In this document: one piece after another, positions 33,980-40,990 of the stretch
How positions within the stretch are numbered: the first letter of the stretch is position 1
How the letters are laid out: the number at the start of each line of letters is the position of its first letter
NCBI RefSeq assembly: GCF_011045195.1
Contig: NZ_CP049199.1
Coordinates: 4,571,501 to 4,635,500, forward strand
DNA: 64,000 bases
Origin: Caulobacter soli
GTDB lineage: Bacteria > Pseudomonadota > Alphaproteobacteria > Caulobacterales > Caulobacteraceae
Direction of reading: 5' to 3'
The notes under the pieces: model-generated
What the model was told of the DNA's origin: nothing
Databases searched by the model: none
The model's input: the letters and a program-made list of their open reading frames with translations, nothing else
Position numbers and translations under genes: made by a program

Positions 33980-34393
33980 CTAATCCTCGGCGGTGGCCAG
34001 GGCCTGGGCCAAGGCGACCAGCTGGCCGCGCACCTGGGGACGAAGGCCCGAGAAGGCCTTGACCAGGGCGTGCGAGCCCGGCTGGTCGAGGAAGCGGATG
34101 ACCTCGTCGCGCGGCGTCCGCCCCTCTTCGACCGGGCCATCCAACCCCTCGAAGAAGGCGACCAGCGGCGTGTCGAGCTTCTGGGCGATCTCGTACAGCT
34201 TCGACGCGCTGACCCGATTGGCCCCGCGCTCGTATTTCTGCACCTGCTGGAAGGTGACGCCCACGGCCGTGGCCAGCTCGGTCTGGCTGATCTTCAGCGC
34301 CCGGCGTCGCAGACGGATAAGGGCGCCGACATGGCGGTCGATAGGGTGCGGGGAGCGGGTCTCGGTGTCGTTCAAGGCTCTCGTCCTGGTCAC
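33980..34393 (-). CDS. XRE-family transcriptional regulator
   Basis: A 137-residue protein. The helix-turn-helix (Cro/CI type) is at about 22-75 (RLRRRALKISQTELATAVGV, then TFQQVQKYERGANRVSASKL). The C-terminal ~50 residues have the DEVIRFLDQPGSHALVKAF segment typical of this common alphaproteobacterial subgroup. An AT-rich 140-base stretch (33835-33975) separates it from the orphan gene, which runs the same way. The targets are unknown. Confidence 0.9.
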   Translation of the reverse strand: MTRTRALNDTETRSPHPIDRHVGALIRLRRRALKISQTELATAVGVTFQQVQKYERGANRVSASKLYEIAQKLDTPLVAFFEGLDGPVEEGRTPRDEVIRFLDQPGSHALVKAFSGLRPQVRGQLVALAQALATAED

Positions 34394-34495
34394 GCGGCCG
34401 ACGACGTCGCCGGCCTCATGGCCCAGATACGGCTCAGGTTGGAGCGCGGTTGCGGTGACGGAATGTCACACGCTGAAAGGGAAGTTCCAGGCCGT

Positions 34496-34873
34496 CTAGC
34501 TCGCCAGCGCTTGGCCGATCGCCAGCCGCAACTGGCGGTCTGACACCGGCTTGAACAGCACCTCGGCCGGATGGTCCTGGTAGATCCGCTCGATCGTGGC
34601 GGACTCGCGCGAGCCGGTGATGAAGATCACCTTGGAGCCGACCGTGGCGTGGATGGCCAGGGCGGCGTCGACGCCGTCCTTGTCGCCGCGCAGGCGCACG
34701 TCCATCAGCACCACCTCGGGCTTGTGCATCATGGCCAGGGCCAGGGCCTCGTCGGCGGTGGTGGCCGTGCCGCACACCGTCATGTCCATGTCCTCGACCT
34801 GCATGCACAGGCCCTGGGCGATCAGGAACTCGTCGTCGACCACGAGCACCAGACGATTGAGGGCGGCGCTCAT
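34496..34873 (-). CDS. Single-domain response regulator
   Basis: A 125-residue CheY-like receiver only. The acidic pair is Asp13-Asp14, the phospho-acceptor Asp58 (LMDVRL), the Thr of FITGS and the Lys of LFKPVS are all present. Its start overlaps the stop of the kinase upstream (ATGA at 34870-34873), so they form a translationally coupled pair. With no output domain it may work by protein contact or as a phosphate relay. Confidence 0.92.
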   Translation of the reverse strand: MSAALNRLVLVVDDEFLIAQGLCMQVEDMDMTVCGTATTADEALALAMMHKPEVVLMDVRLRGDKDGVDAALAIHATVGSKVIFITGSRESATIERIYQDHPAEVLFKPVSDRQLRLAIGQALAS

Positions 34874-35928
34874 GCGGCCACCGGATCGGCGACGCGGATT
34901 TCGCTGCGGGTCTGGCCTCGGCGGCTCTGAACCATGATCGTACCCTTCAACTGAGCGACTAAACCTTCGATGATCGTGGAGCCCAGGGCCATCTTGGCCG
35001 CCGGCTCTCCTCCCAGACCCGCGCCGTCGCGGCTGTAGCCCTTGCCGTTGTCGGCGACGACCAGCAGCAGGCCGCCGTCGTCGGCCCGGCTGAGATTGAC
35101 GTCGATCTCGCCCTGGCCGTCGGGAAAGGCGTGCTTGAGCGAGTTGGTCACCAGCTCGTTGACCAGCAGGCCCAGGGGAATGGCGAAGTCCAGGCCGACG
35201 TCCAGGGGAATGGCCTCGACCGACAGGTCCACGTCGTTGGCCCCGCCGCCGTGCACGATGTTGGTCGACAGCTCGTGCAGGAACGGCGCGATGTCGAAAG
35301 TCTTCAGGTCGGTCGAGCCCATCAGCTGCTGATGGACCAGGCCCAGGGCGAAGACCCGGTCGCGCAGGCTTCGCAGGGCCTGCTTGGCCTCGGGATCGGG
35401 CATCTGGCGGGTCTGCATCACCAGCAGGCTGTCGACGATCTGCAAGTTGTTCTTCACCCGGTGATAGACCTCGCGCAGCAGCAGGTCGCGCTGGGCCAGG
35501 GCGGCGGTCAGCTCGGCTGTGCGCGCCTCGACCCGGCGCTCCAGCTCGGCGGCCGACGGCAGGGCGGCGGCCTTGGGGATCAGCGGCCACAGGATGGCGG
35601 CCGTGGCGATCGACAGGATGGCGGTGACCAGCTTGATGATCCCCTCCACGCCATAGGCCGGCACCCACAGGGTCAGGATGGCCATCAGGTGGGTGGTGCC
35701 GCAGGCCAGGATGAAGGCCACGAACAGATAGGCCACCCAGCTGTACTTGATGTCGGGCCGGCGGCGGACGAAGGCGGCGATGGCCAGCGGGATCGACAGA
35801 TAGGCCAGGCCGATGACGACGTCGGAACCCGCGTGCAGCGCGACCAGGCCGGGCGCCCAACTGAGGCAGAAGCCGTGCGGCGTCAGGCCGGAAGGATTAA
35901 GCAGCCAGTCGGTCCACGACATGTCCAC
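34870..35928 (-). CDS. Histidine kinase with ethylene-receptor-like membrane sensor
   Basis: A 352-residue kinase. Three membrane helices at about 26-112 carry the residue set known to bind Cu(I) and ethylene in plant ETR1: Asp36, Tyr43, Ile46, Pro47 (SDVVIGLAYLSIPLAI) and Ile73, Cys76, His80 (FILACGTTHLM). The spacings equal those of ETR1 residues D25, Y32, I35, P36, I62, C65 and H69. A coiled linker leads to a HisKA_2 domain with phospho-His156 (LREVYHRVKNNLQ) and a HATPase domain (NELVTNSLKHAF; VVADNGKGY). No GAF domain is present between sensor and kinase, unlike in plants. It is coupled to the response regulator at 34496. Ligand binding itself is inferred. Confidence 0.88.
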   Translation of the reverse strand: MDMSWTDWLLNPSGLTPHGFCLSWAPGLVALHAGSDVVIGLAYLSIPLAIAAFVRRRPDIKYSWVAYLFVAFILACGTTHLMAILTLWVPAYGVEGIIKLVTAILSIATAAILWPLIPKAAALPSAAELERRVEARTAELTAALAQRDLLLREVYHRVKNNLQIVDSLLVMQTRQMPDPEAKQALRSLRDRVFALGLVHQQLMGSTDLKTFDIAPFLHELSTNIVHGGGANDVDLSVEAIPLDVGLDFAIPLGLLVNELVTNSLKHAFPDGQGEIDVNLSRADDGGLLLVVADNGKGYSRDGAGLGGEPAAKMALGSTIIEGLVAQLKGTIMVQSRRGQTRSEIRVADPVAA

Positions 35929-36011
35929 GCCCCCAGTAGCCCATCCGGCAGGGCCTCATGAAGGCAGAAAATTTCTATTTCAGATAGTGTTTTCGCGAAG
36001 CGCGCGAGCGC

Positions 36012-36125
36012 TCATCGCCAGCCGAGCCGCCGGCTTCGGACGTGGCGGGTGATGATCCGGACGGTGACCATCTGGACCAGAAGCTTCCAGGCCTGGGCCA
36101 GCAGATTGGCGCGACGACGGCGCAT
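36012..36125 (-). CDS. Very basic small protein (37 residues)
   Basis: A short frame starting MRRRRANLLAQAWKLLVQ and ending RRLGWR, with about eleven Arg/Lys and a hydrophobic middle (VQMVTVRIIT). A clear AGGA lies 8 bases before the ATG. It sits between the wrbA terminator and the kinase gene on the same strand as both. The good ribosome site and the free-standing position argue for a real gene; the role is unknown. Confidence 0.45.
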   Translation of the reverse strand: MRRRRANLLAQAWKLLVQMVTVRIITRHVRSRRLGWR

Positions 36126-36149
36126 GACGTGTTTCCTTTATGTGGGGAT

Positions 36150-36191
36150 GGAAAAGAAAAACCGGCTGGCTCCGGGGGAGAGCCAGCCGGT
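36150..36191 (-). terminator. Intrinsic terminator of the wrbA transcript
   Basis: Read on the minus strand, ACCGGCTGGCTC pairs perfectly with GAGCCAGCCGGT over a 7-base loop (12-bp stem) and is followed by TTTTTCTTTTC. It lies about 150 bases after the wrbA stop. Confidence 0.9.
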
Positions 36192-36337
36192 CTGAGCGGC
36201 GCGGTTCCTTGGGGGAGGGCGAACCGGCCGCGGGACCTTCCGGGGCGTCGACGGCGGGGTGTCGAGGCGGGGAAGGCGTAGGGAGAGTTAAGCCCAGGAT
36301 CGGACCGTCTTCTTGGACGATCCGACCCCGACTTGGC

Positions 36338-36937
36338 TTAGCCGAACAGCTTCGCGGCGGTCTTGGCGACCAGCTCGCCCTGGTGGCGGGCGCCGTCCAG
36401 TTCGATCTGGCTGGGCTGACGCGAACCGTCGGCCGCGGCGATGGTGGTGGCGCCGTAGGGCGCGCCGCCAGTGATTTCCTCCAGGGTCATCTGGCCCTGG
36501 TGGCTGTAGGGCAGGCCCACGATCGTCATGCCGAAGTGCAGCAGGTTGGTGATGATCGAGAACAGGGTGGTCTCGTTACCGCCGTGCTGGGTGGCCGACG
36601 AGGTGAAGGCCGCGCCCACCTTGCCGTTCAGCGCGCCGCGCGCCCACAGGCCGCCGGCTTGGTCCAGGAAGTTGGCCATCTGCGAGCTCATGCGGCCAAA
36701 GCGGGTGCCGGTGCCGACGATGATGGCGTCGTAGTTTTCCAGGTCGGCGATCGTGGCGATCGGAGCGGCCTGATCCATCTTGTAATAGGACTTCTTGGCG
36801 ACCTCTTCGGGCACCAGTTCCGGCACGCGCTTGATGTCGACCGTGGCGCCGGCGGCGCGGGCGCCTTCGGCGACGGCGTTGGCCATGGTCTCGATGTGAC
36901 CGTAGGCGGAGTAATAAAGAACGAGAACCTTGGCCAC
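36338..36937 (-). CDS. wrbA: NAD(P)H:quinone oxidoreductase WrbA
   Basis: A 199-residue flavodoxin-like FMN protein that reduces quinones by two electrons and so avoids semiquinone radicals. It has the phosphate-binding start [16 protein letters not shown], the PTRFGR-like [12 protein letters not shown], and the late [23 protein letters not shown] 36937 is taken as the start because AAGGAGG lies 5 bases before it and the product then has exactly the family length; the longer ATG frame from 36997 adds 20 atypical residues. It lies downstream of the pirin gene on the same strand, and both fit a quinone/redox response set under the divergent LysR gene. Confidence 0.92.
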   Translation of the reverse strand: MAKVLVLYYSAYGHIETMANAVAEGARAAGATVDIKRVPELVPEEVAKKSYYKMDQAAPIATIADLENYDAIIVGTGTRFGRMSSQMANFLDQAGGLWARGALNGKVGAAFTSSATQHGGNETTLFSIITNLLHFGMTIVGLPYSHQGQMTLEEITGGAPYGATTIAAADGSRQPSQIELDGARHQGELVAKTAAKLFG

Positions 36938-37030
36938 TTTGGCCTCCTTGGGCTGAACTTGGGTTTGGGACTTGGATTTGAAGAAGCGGGAGAACATCGG
37001 AGTTTCGACTTTGCGGCTTTGACGTTTCCG

Positions 37031-37081
37031 CCCTTTTCGTCCTCCCCGGCGCGAGACCAGGGAGGACGGGGCGAAAAGGTC
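37031..37081 (-). terminator. Hairpin after the pirin gene
   Basis: GTCCTCCC / GGGAGGAC forms the core stem, and CCTTTTC / GAAAAGG extends it after an internal loop; on the minus strand it begins just past the pirin stop (37084). It would separate pirin from wrbA transcription. Confidence 0.65.
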
Positions 37082-37083
37082 GA

Positions 37084-37782
37084 TTAGGCGGCGTCGACCA
37101 GCACCAGTTCGGCGTCTTCCAGCGCCTTGACGCGGATGACGGCCTCGTCCTGGATGGCCGCGCCGTCGCGGGTGTTGAGGATCACGCCGTTGATCTCGAC
37201 CTTGCCGGTCGACGGAACGAGGTAGCCCTTGCGGTCGGCGCCGATGGCATATTCGGTGACTTCACCGGCCTTCAGCGTCGCGCCCAGGACCCGGGCGTCG
37301 GTGCGGATCGGCAAGGCGTCGGTGTCGCCCTCGAAGCCGCTGGCCAGGGCCACGAACTTGCCGCTGCGGTCGCCCTTGGGGAACGGCTTGGCGCCCCAGG
37401 CCGGACCTTCGCCGCGCTTGTTCGGGATGATCCAGATCTGGAAGATCTTGGTCGTGTCGCTTTCCAGATTGTATTCCGAGTGACGGATGCCGGTGCCGGC
37501 GCTCATCACCTGGACGTCGCCCGCCTCGGTGCGACCCTTGTTGCCCAGGCTGTCCTGGTGGGTGATCGCGCCTTCGCGGACATAGGTGATGATCTCCATG
37601 TCGGCGTGCGGGTGGGGCGGAAAGCCGGTGCCGGCCGCGATGGTGTCGTCGTTCCACACCCGCAGGGCGCCGTGATGGACGCGGCGCGGATCGTGGTAGT
37701 CGGCGAACGAGAAATGGTGCTTGGCGTCCAGCCAACCGTGGTTGGCGCCGCCGAGGCTGTCGAAGGTTCTGACGTCAATCAT
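37084..37782 (-). CDS. Pirin family protein (bicupin, YhhW-like)
   Basis: A 232-residue bicupin. The N-terminal cupin holds the pirin metal set His57, His59 (PHPHADME), His101 and Glu103 ([10 protein letters not shown]). E. coli YhhW and other bacterial pirins can act as quercetin 2,3-dioxygenases; others bind regulators. The gene is divergent from a LysR regulator and followed by wrbA, a combination often seen in oxidative or quinone stress responses. The true substrate is unknown. Confidence 0.92.
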   Translation of the reverse strand: MIDVRTFDSLGGANHGWLDAKHHFSFADYHDPRRVHHGALRVWNDDTIAAGTGFPPHPHADMEIITYVREGAITHQDSLGNKGRTEAGDVQVMSAGTGIRHSEYNLESDTTKIFQIWIIPNKRGEGPAWGAKPFPKGDRSGKFVALASGFEGDTDALPIRTDARVLGATLKAGEVTEYAIGADRKGYLVPSTGKVEINGVILNTRDGAAIQDEAVIRVKALEDAELVLVDAA

Positions 37783-37905
37783 CGTCTTATCTCCTGGAGA
37801 CCGAGCCCGATGGCCGTCTCTGTTGGAGGGAAGATGGCCTCTTGCCTTACGATGCGAAATGGAAATGATCGAAACAGACCGTTTCGTATTTTGATCTTAT
37901 ATCTT

Positions 37906-37937
37906 CCGCTCTTCCCGGCCTTCGCCGGGAAGAGCGG
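37906..37937. repeat. 32-bp solo hairpin with compensatory changes
   Basis: CCGCTCTTCCCGGC pairs perfectly with GCCGGGAAGAGCGG over a CTTC loop. It has the same length and frame as the solo hairpin at 18316, but stem bases changed on both sides (AT with AT there, TT with AA here), so pairing was kept. It lies in the leader of the LysR gene. Confidence 0.8.
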
Positions 37938-37951
37938 ATATGGAGAGGCCC

Positions 37952-38860
37952 ATGAAACTCCCCGACTTCGAGGCCTGGGCGGTGTTCGCCAAGGTGGCCG
38001 AGACCGGCTCGTTCGTCGGGGCGGCCCAGCAGCTGAACCTGTCGAAGGCCACGGTGTCCAAGGCCGTCACCCGGTTGGAGCAGAAGCTGGGGGCGACGCT
38101 GTTCCACCGCACCTCGCGGCGGCTGTCCCTGACCGAGGCGGGCCGCGCCTCGCTGCATCGCGCGACGCACATTCTGCAGGAAGGCGAGGCCCTGGAGGCC
38201 GAGGCCTCGGCCCAGTCGGCCACGCCGCGCGGCCTGGTGCGGGTGGCCGCGCCGATGTCGTTCGGCATCGCCCACCTGGGCCCGGCCCTGCCGGAGTTCT
38301 TCGCCCTCTATCCCGAGGTGTCGGTCGAGCTGTCGCTGTCGGACCAGTTGGTCGACATCGTCGAGGACGGCTTCGACCTGGCCCTGCGGATCTCGGCCCT
38401 GGAGGACTCCAGTCTGCTGGCCCGGCGGCTGTGCCCGGTGCGGGTGATGCTGGTCGGCTCGCCGGCCTATTTCGACCAGCGCGGCCGGCCCCAGCATCCC
38501 AAGGACCTGACCACTCACAGCGGCCTTTTCTACACCGGCGGCCGCTCCAAGGAGGTCTGGCGGTTCGAGCATGCCGAGCACGGACAATACGCGGTCAGCG
38601 TGCCCTCGCCCCTACGGGTCAACAACGCCGACATCCTGCGACCCTCGCTGCTGGCCGGCCTGGGCGTGGCCATGCAGCCGGACTTTCTGGCCTGGGAAGA
38701 CGTGAAGAGCGGCTTGCTGGAAGAGGTGCTGCCCGACTGGGCCCCGCCGCCCATCGCCCTGCACCTGGTCACCCCGCCCAGCACGATCCGGCCGGCGCGC
38801 GTGGAGGTGCTGATCGCGTTCCTGGCCAAGCGAATGGCGACCGCGCCCTGGTTGGGGTGA
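37952..38860 (+). CDS. LysR-family transcriptional regulator
   Basis: A 302-residue regulator. The winged helix-turn-helix is at about 4-62 (FEAWAVFAKVAETGSFVGAA, then LNLSKATVSKAVTRLEQKLG), and the LysR substrate-binding domain follows (ALPEFFALYPEVSVELSLSD; DGFDLALRI). GGAGAGG just before ATG 37952 makes it a better start than ATG 37940. It is divergent from the pirin gene, the classic position of a LysR activator of that gene, and wrbA is a likely second target. Confidence 0.92.
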   Translation: MKLPDFEAWAVFAKVAETGSFVGAAQQLNLSKATVSKAVTRLEQKLGATLFHRTSRRLSLTEAGRASLHRATHILQEGEALEAEASAQSATPRGLVRVAAPMSFGIAHLGPALPEFFALYPEVSVELSLSDQLVDIVEDGFDLALRISALEDSSLLARRLCPVRVMLVGSPAYFDQRGRPQHPKDLTTHSGLFYTGGRSKEVWRFEHAEHGQYAVSVPSPLRVNNADILRPSLLAGLGVAMQPDFLAWEDVKSGLLEEVLPDWAPPPIALHLVTPPSTIRPARVEVLIAFLAKRMATAPWLG

Positions 38861-38873
38861 GAGCTTTAAAAAG

Positions 38874-39000
38874 CCGCTCATCTCGGCGAACGCCGGGACC
38901 CAGATGGAATAGCGGTGTGGCTGACGCCAAGAGCGCCGAGCGTCTCCAGTCCGCTTCCCAGATTTAGGATCTGGGTCCCGGCGTTCGCCGGGATGAGCGG
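38874..39000. repeat. 127-bp inverted-repeat element, copy D
   Basis: Same length and ends as copies B and C, with one or two changed bases in the arms (CTCATCTCGGCG at the left). The core differs from B/C but shares TGACGCCAA with copy E. It follows the LysR stop by 13 bases. Confidence 0.88.
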
Positions 39001-39011
39001 ATCAAAAAGGC

Positions 39012-39137
39012 CTACGCCATCTCGTGCTTGTCGTTCAGGCACTCGCCGATCGCACGCGCGCAGCCCGGCAAGCCCAGGGCGCCGATGAACGACATGGCGA
39101 CAGCGCAGACCAGCATTACAGGTTGGAAGATACGCAT
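39012..39137 (-). CDS. Small single-span membrane protein (41 residues)
   Basis: A short frame whose start MRIFQPVMLVCAVAMSFIGA continues into a hydrophobic helix and then a charged tail (GECLNDKHEMA). GGAG lies 8 bases before ATG 39137. It ends 11 bases from repeat D and reads the same way as the SelO gene upstream. The helix could be a membrane anchor or an uncleaved signal; the LPGC stretch loosely resembles a lipobox but comes late. I do not recognise it. Confidence 0.45.
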   Translation of the reverse strand: MRIFQPVMLVCAVAMSFIGALGLPGCARAIGECLNDKHEMA

Positions 39138-39273
39138 GCGAATTTCTCCACCGGCCAGTTCATCGTAGGGCGAGTTTCAGCCCAGATAAGGCTGAAGCTT
39201 GACGTTTGTTCCTGTGTGCAGGGAGTCCACGTCGGAAAAGCTCAGCATGCGGCAGATATGTCTCACCCGTATG

Positions 39274-40710
39274 TCAGTCACCCAACGCATAAGCGACACG
39301 AGCGGCCTCAATTCGACGCAATTTCGCCTCCAGCGCCGACCAGTCGTCGGCCGCCGCGATCGGCGCCCACAGGGCCTCGACCTCGTCGATCAGCAGCTCT
39401 TCGGGCTCCAAAGCGCTGAAAACCGGGCTTTCCAGCCGTTCTGGGCGGTCGGTCTCGAACTCGGCCAGCTTGCGACGGAAGTCCAGGAAGGCGTCTTGTC
39501 CGTACAGATCCGCGCGCGGACCGGCCAAGGCGCGCGCCGCCGACGCCTCGCCGCCGAACCAGTCGAAGAAGAACGGCTCCCAGCGCAGTGATTCGTCGCC
39601 GGCCGCCCCGCCTGTCGCAAGCGCCACGAACGCGGCCTGGACCAGGGCGACGTCCTCGTCGGCCGAGCGGCTCTTCAAGCCCAGGCGGTTCAGCACCGCC
39701 CCGCGCAGGGCGTCTCTATAGTGGTCGGAGAAACCGTTCAGGGCGGCGATCAGCCCGGCGTCGTCGGTGACCTGGGCCAGGCACCCGGCCAGCTGCTGCA
39801 GGTTCCAGAACACCGTCTCGGGCTGGCGGCCGAAGCTGTAGAGCCCCGAATGGTCGAAATAGGCGGCCGTGAAGTTCGGATCGTTCCGGGGCAGGAACCG
39901 CCAGGGGCCGTAGTCGAAGCTTTCGCCGGTCACCACCATGTTGTCGGTGTTGAGCACCCCGTGCACGAAGCCCGCCGCCATCCAGCGGGCGCAGAGCCGG
40001 GCGCTGGCCGCGACCACCTGTTCCAGCAGGACCTTGGGCCGATCCGGCTGGTCGGCGACGCCGGGGAAGTAGGTCTCGACCGCGTGGTCGACCAGTTTGG
40101 CGATGTTGTCGGGCCGCTCCAGATAGGCCTGGCGCTGGAAGGTGCCGAAGCGGATGTGGCTGTGCGACAGGCGGGTCAGCACGGCCGAGCGGGTGGGGCT
40201 GGGTTCGTCGCCGCGCACCAGGTCCTCGCCGGTCTCGACCAGGGAGAAGGCGCGCGAGGTCGGAACGCCCAGGGCCTCCAGCTGGGCCGCGGCCAGGATC
40301 TCGCGCACCCCGCCCTTCAGGGTCAGCCGCCCGTCGCCGGCCCGCGACCACGGCGTCTGGCCCGACCCCTTGGTGGCCAGGTCCAGCAACCGCCCGCTTC
40401 CCTGCTCCCGCAGCTGGGCGAACAGGAAACCGCGCCCGTCGCCCAGGTCGGGATTGTAGGTCCGGAACTGATGGCCGTGATAGCGCATGGCCAGCGGCCC
40501 CGGCTGATTGTCCGGCAAGGGCTGGAACCGCGCGAAATGGCTCAGCCATTCGGCGTCGCTCAGCCCCTCCAGCCCGACGGTCGCGGCGGCCCGGTCATTG
40601 CGGAACCGCAGGATCGTCTCGGGGAAGTCGGCGGGCGCGACGGGATCGGCGAAGTCCGGCCCCAGGCGCATGAAGATCGGGTCGGGGCGATAGCTCTGCG
40701 AGATCGGCAT
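39274..40710 (-). CDS. selO: SelO/YdiU family protein adenylyltransferase
   Basis: A 478-residue pseudokinase-fold enzyme. Family members transfer AMP from ATP to Ser/Thr/Tyr of target proteins in the oxidative stress response. Key segments are present: AMRYHGHQFRTYNPDLGDGR, KGSGQTPWSRAGDGRLTLKG, the catalytic-loop-like HGVLNTDNMVVTG and the metal site DYGPW. The length fits. The C-terminus lacks the Cys/selenocysteine motif found in the mitochondrial forms, as in most bacteria. ATG 40710 is used; the 37-residue extension to 40821 is not conserved-looking. Confidence 0.92.
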   Translation of the reverse strand: MPISQSYRPDPIFMRLGPDFADPVAPADFPETILRFRNDRAAATVGLEGLSDAEWLSHFARFQPLPDNQPGPLAMRYHGHQFRTYNPDLGDGRGFLFAQLREQGSGRLLDLATKGSGQTPWSRAGDGRLTLKGGVREILAAAQLEALGVPTSRAFSLVETGEDLVRGDEPSPTRSAVLTRLSHSHIRFGTFQRQAYLERPDNIAKLVDHAVETYFPGVADQPDRPKVLLEQVVAASARLCARWMAAGFVHGVLNTDNMVVTGESFDYGPWRFLPRNDPNFTAAYFDHSGLYSFGRQPETVFWNLQQLAGCLAQVTDDAGLIAALNGFSDHYRDALRGAVLNRLGLKSRSADEDVALVQAAFVALATGGAAGDESLRWEPFFFDWFGGEASAARALAGPRADLYGQDAFLDFRRKLAEFETDRPERLESPVFSALEPEELLIDEVEALWAPIAAADDWSALEAKLRRIEAARVAYALGD

Positions 40711-40908
40711 GCCCCGCACATGAGTCCATCCGTGGCGCGGCGCAAGTCTAACGTCGCCGACGGGTCGGTCCCTCAAAACCACGAACGGAAGATTGGGGAT
40801 GGTCGGCGAACGCTGTCGCATCCGCGCAACAGCGGTTCGCGAACCGTTAATCCATAAGGTTTTTCCTTGCCGAGTATCCAGCGGGGCCGTAACCCTTGCG
40901 TGTCAATT

Positions 40909-40922
40909 CGAACAATCGTTCG
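40909..40922 (+). promoter_or_regulatory. Palindrome upstream of TonB receptor 2
   Basis: CGAACAATCGTTCG is a perfect 5-4-5 palindrome, 69 bp before the receptor start, in the gap between SelO and the receptor. It is a possible operator; no regulator gene lies next to it. Confidence 0.4.
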
Positions 40923-40990
40923 GGTCACGACCAAATCAAAAGGCGGGGGCGATGCAAGCGCCCGCGTCATAAAACGAACCGAGGTAGGAA

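Noticed and set aside
37940..37951. ATG 37940 as the start of the LysR gene
   Set aside because: It adds four residues and lacks a spaced ribosome site, while GGAGAGG precedes ATG 37952.
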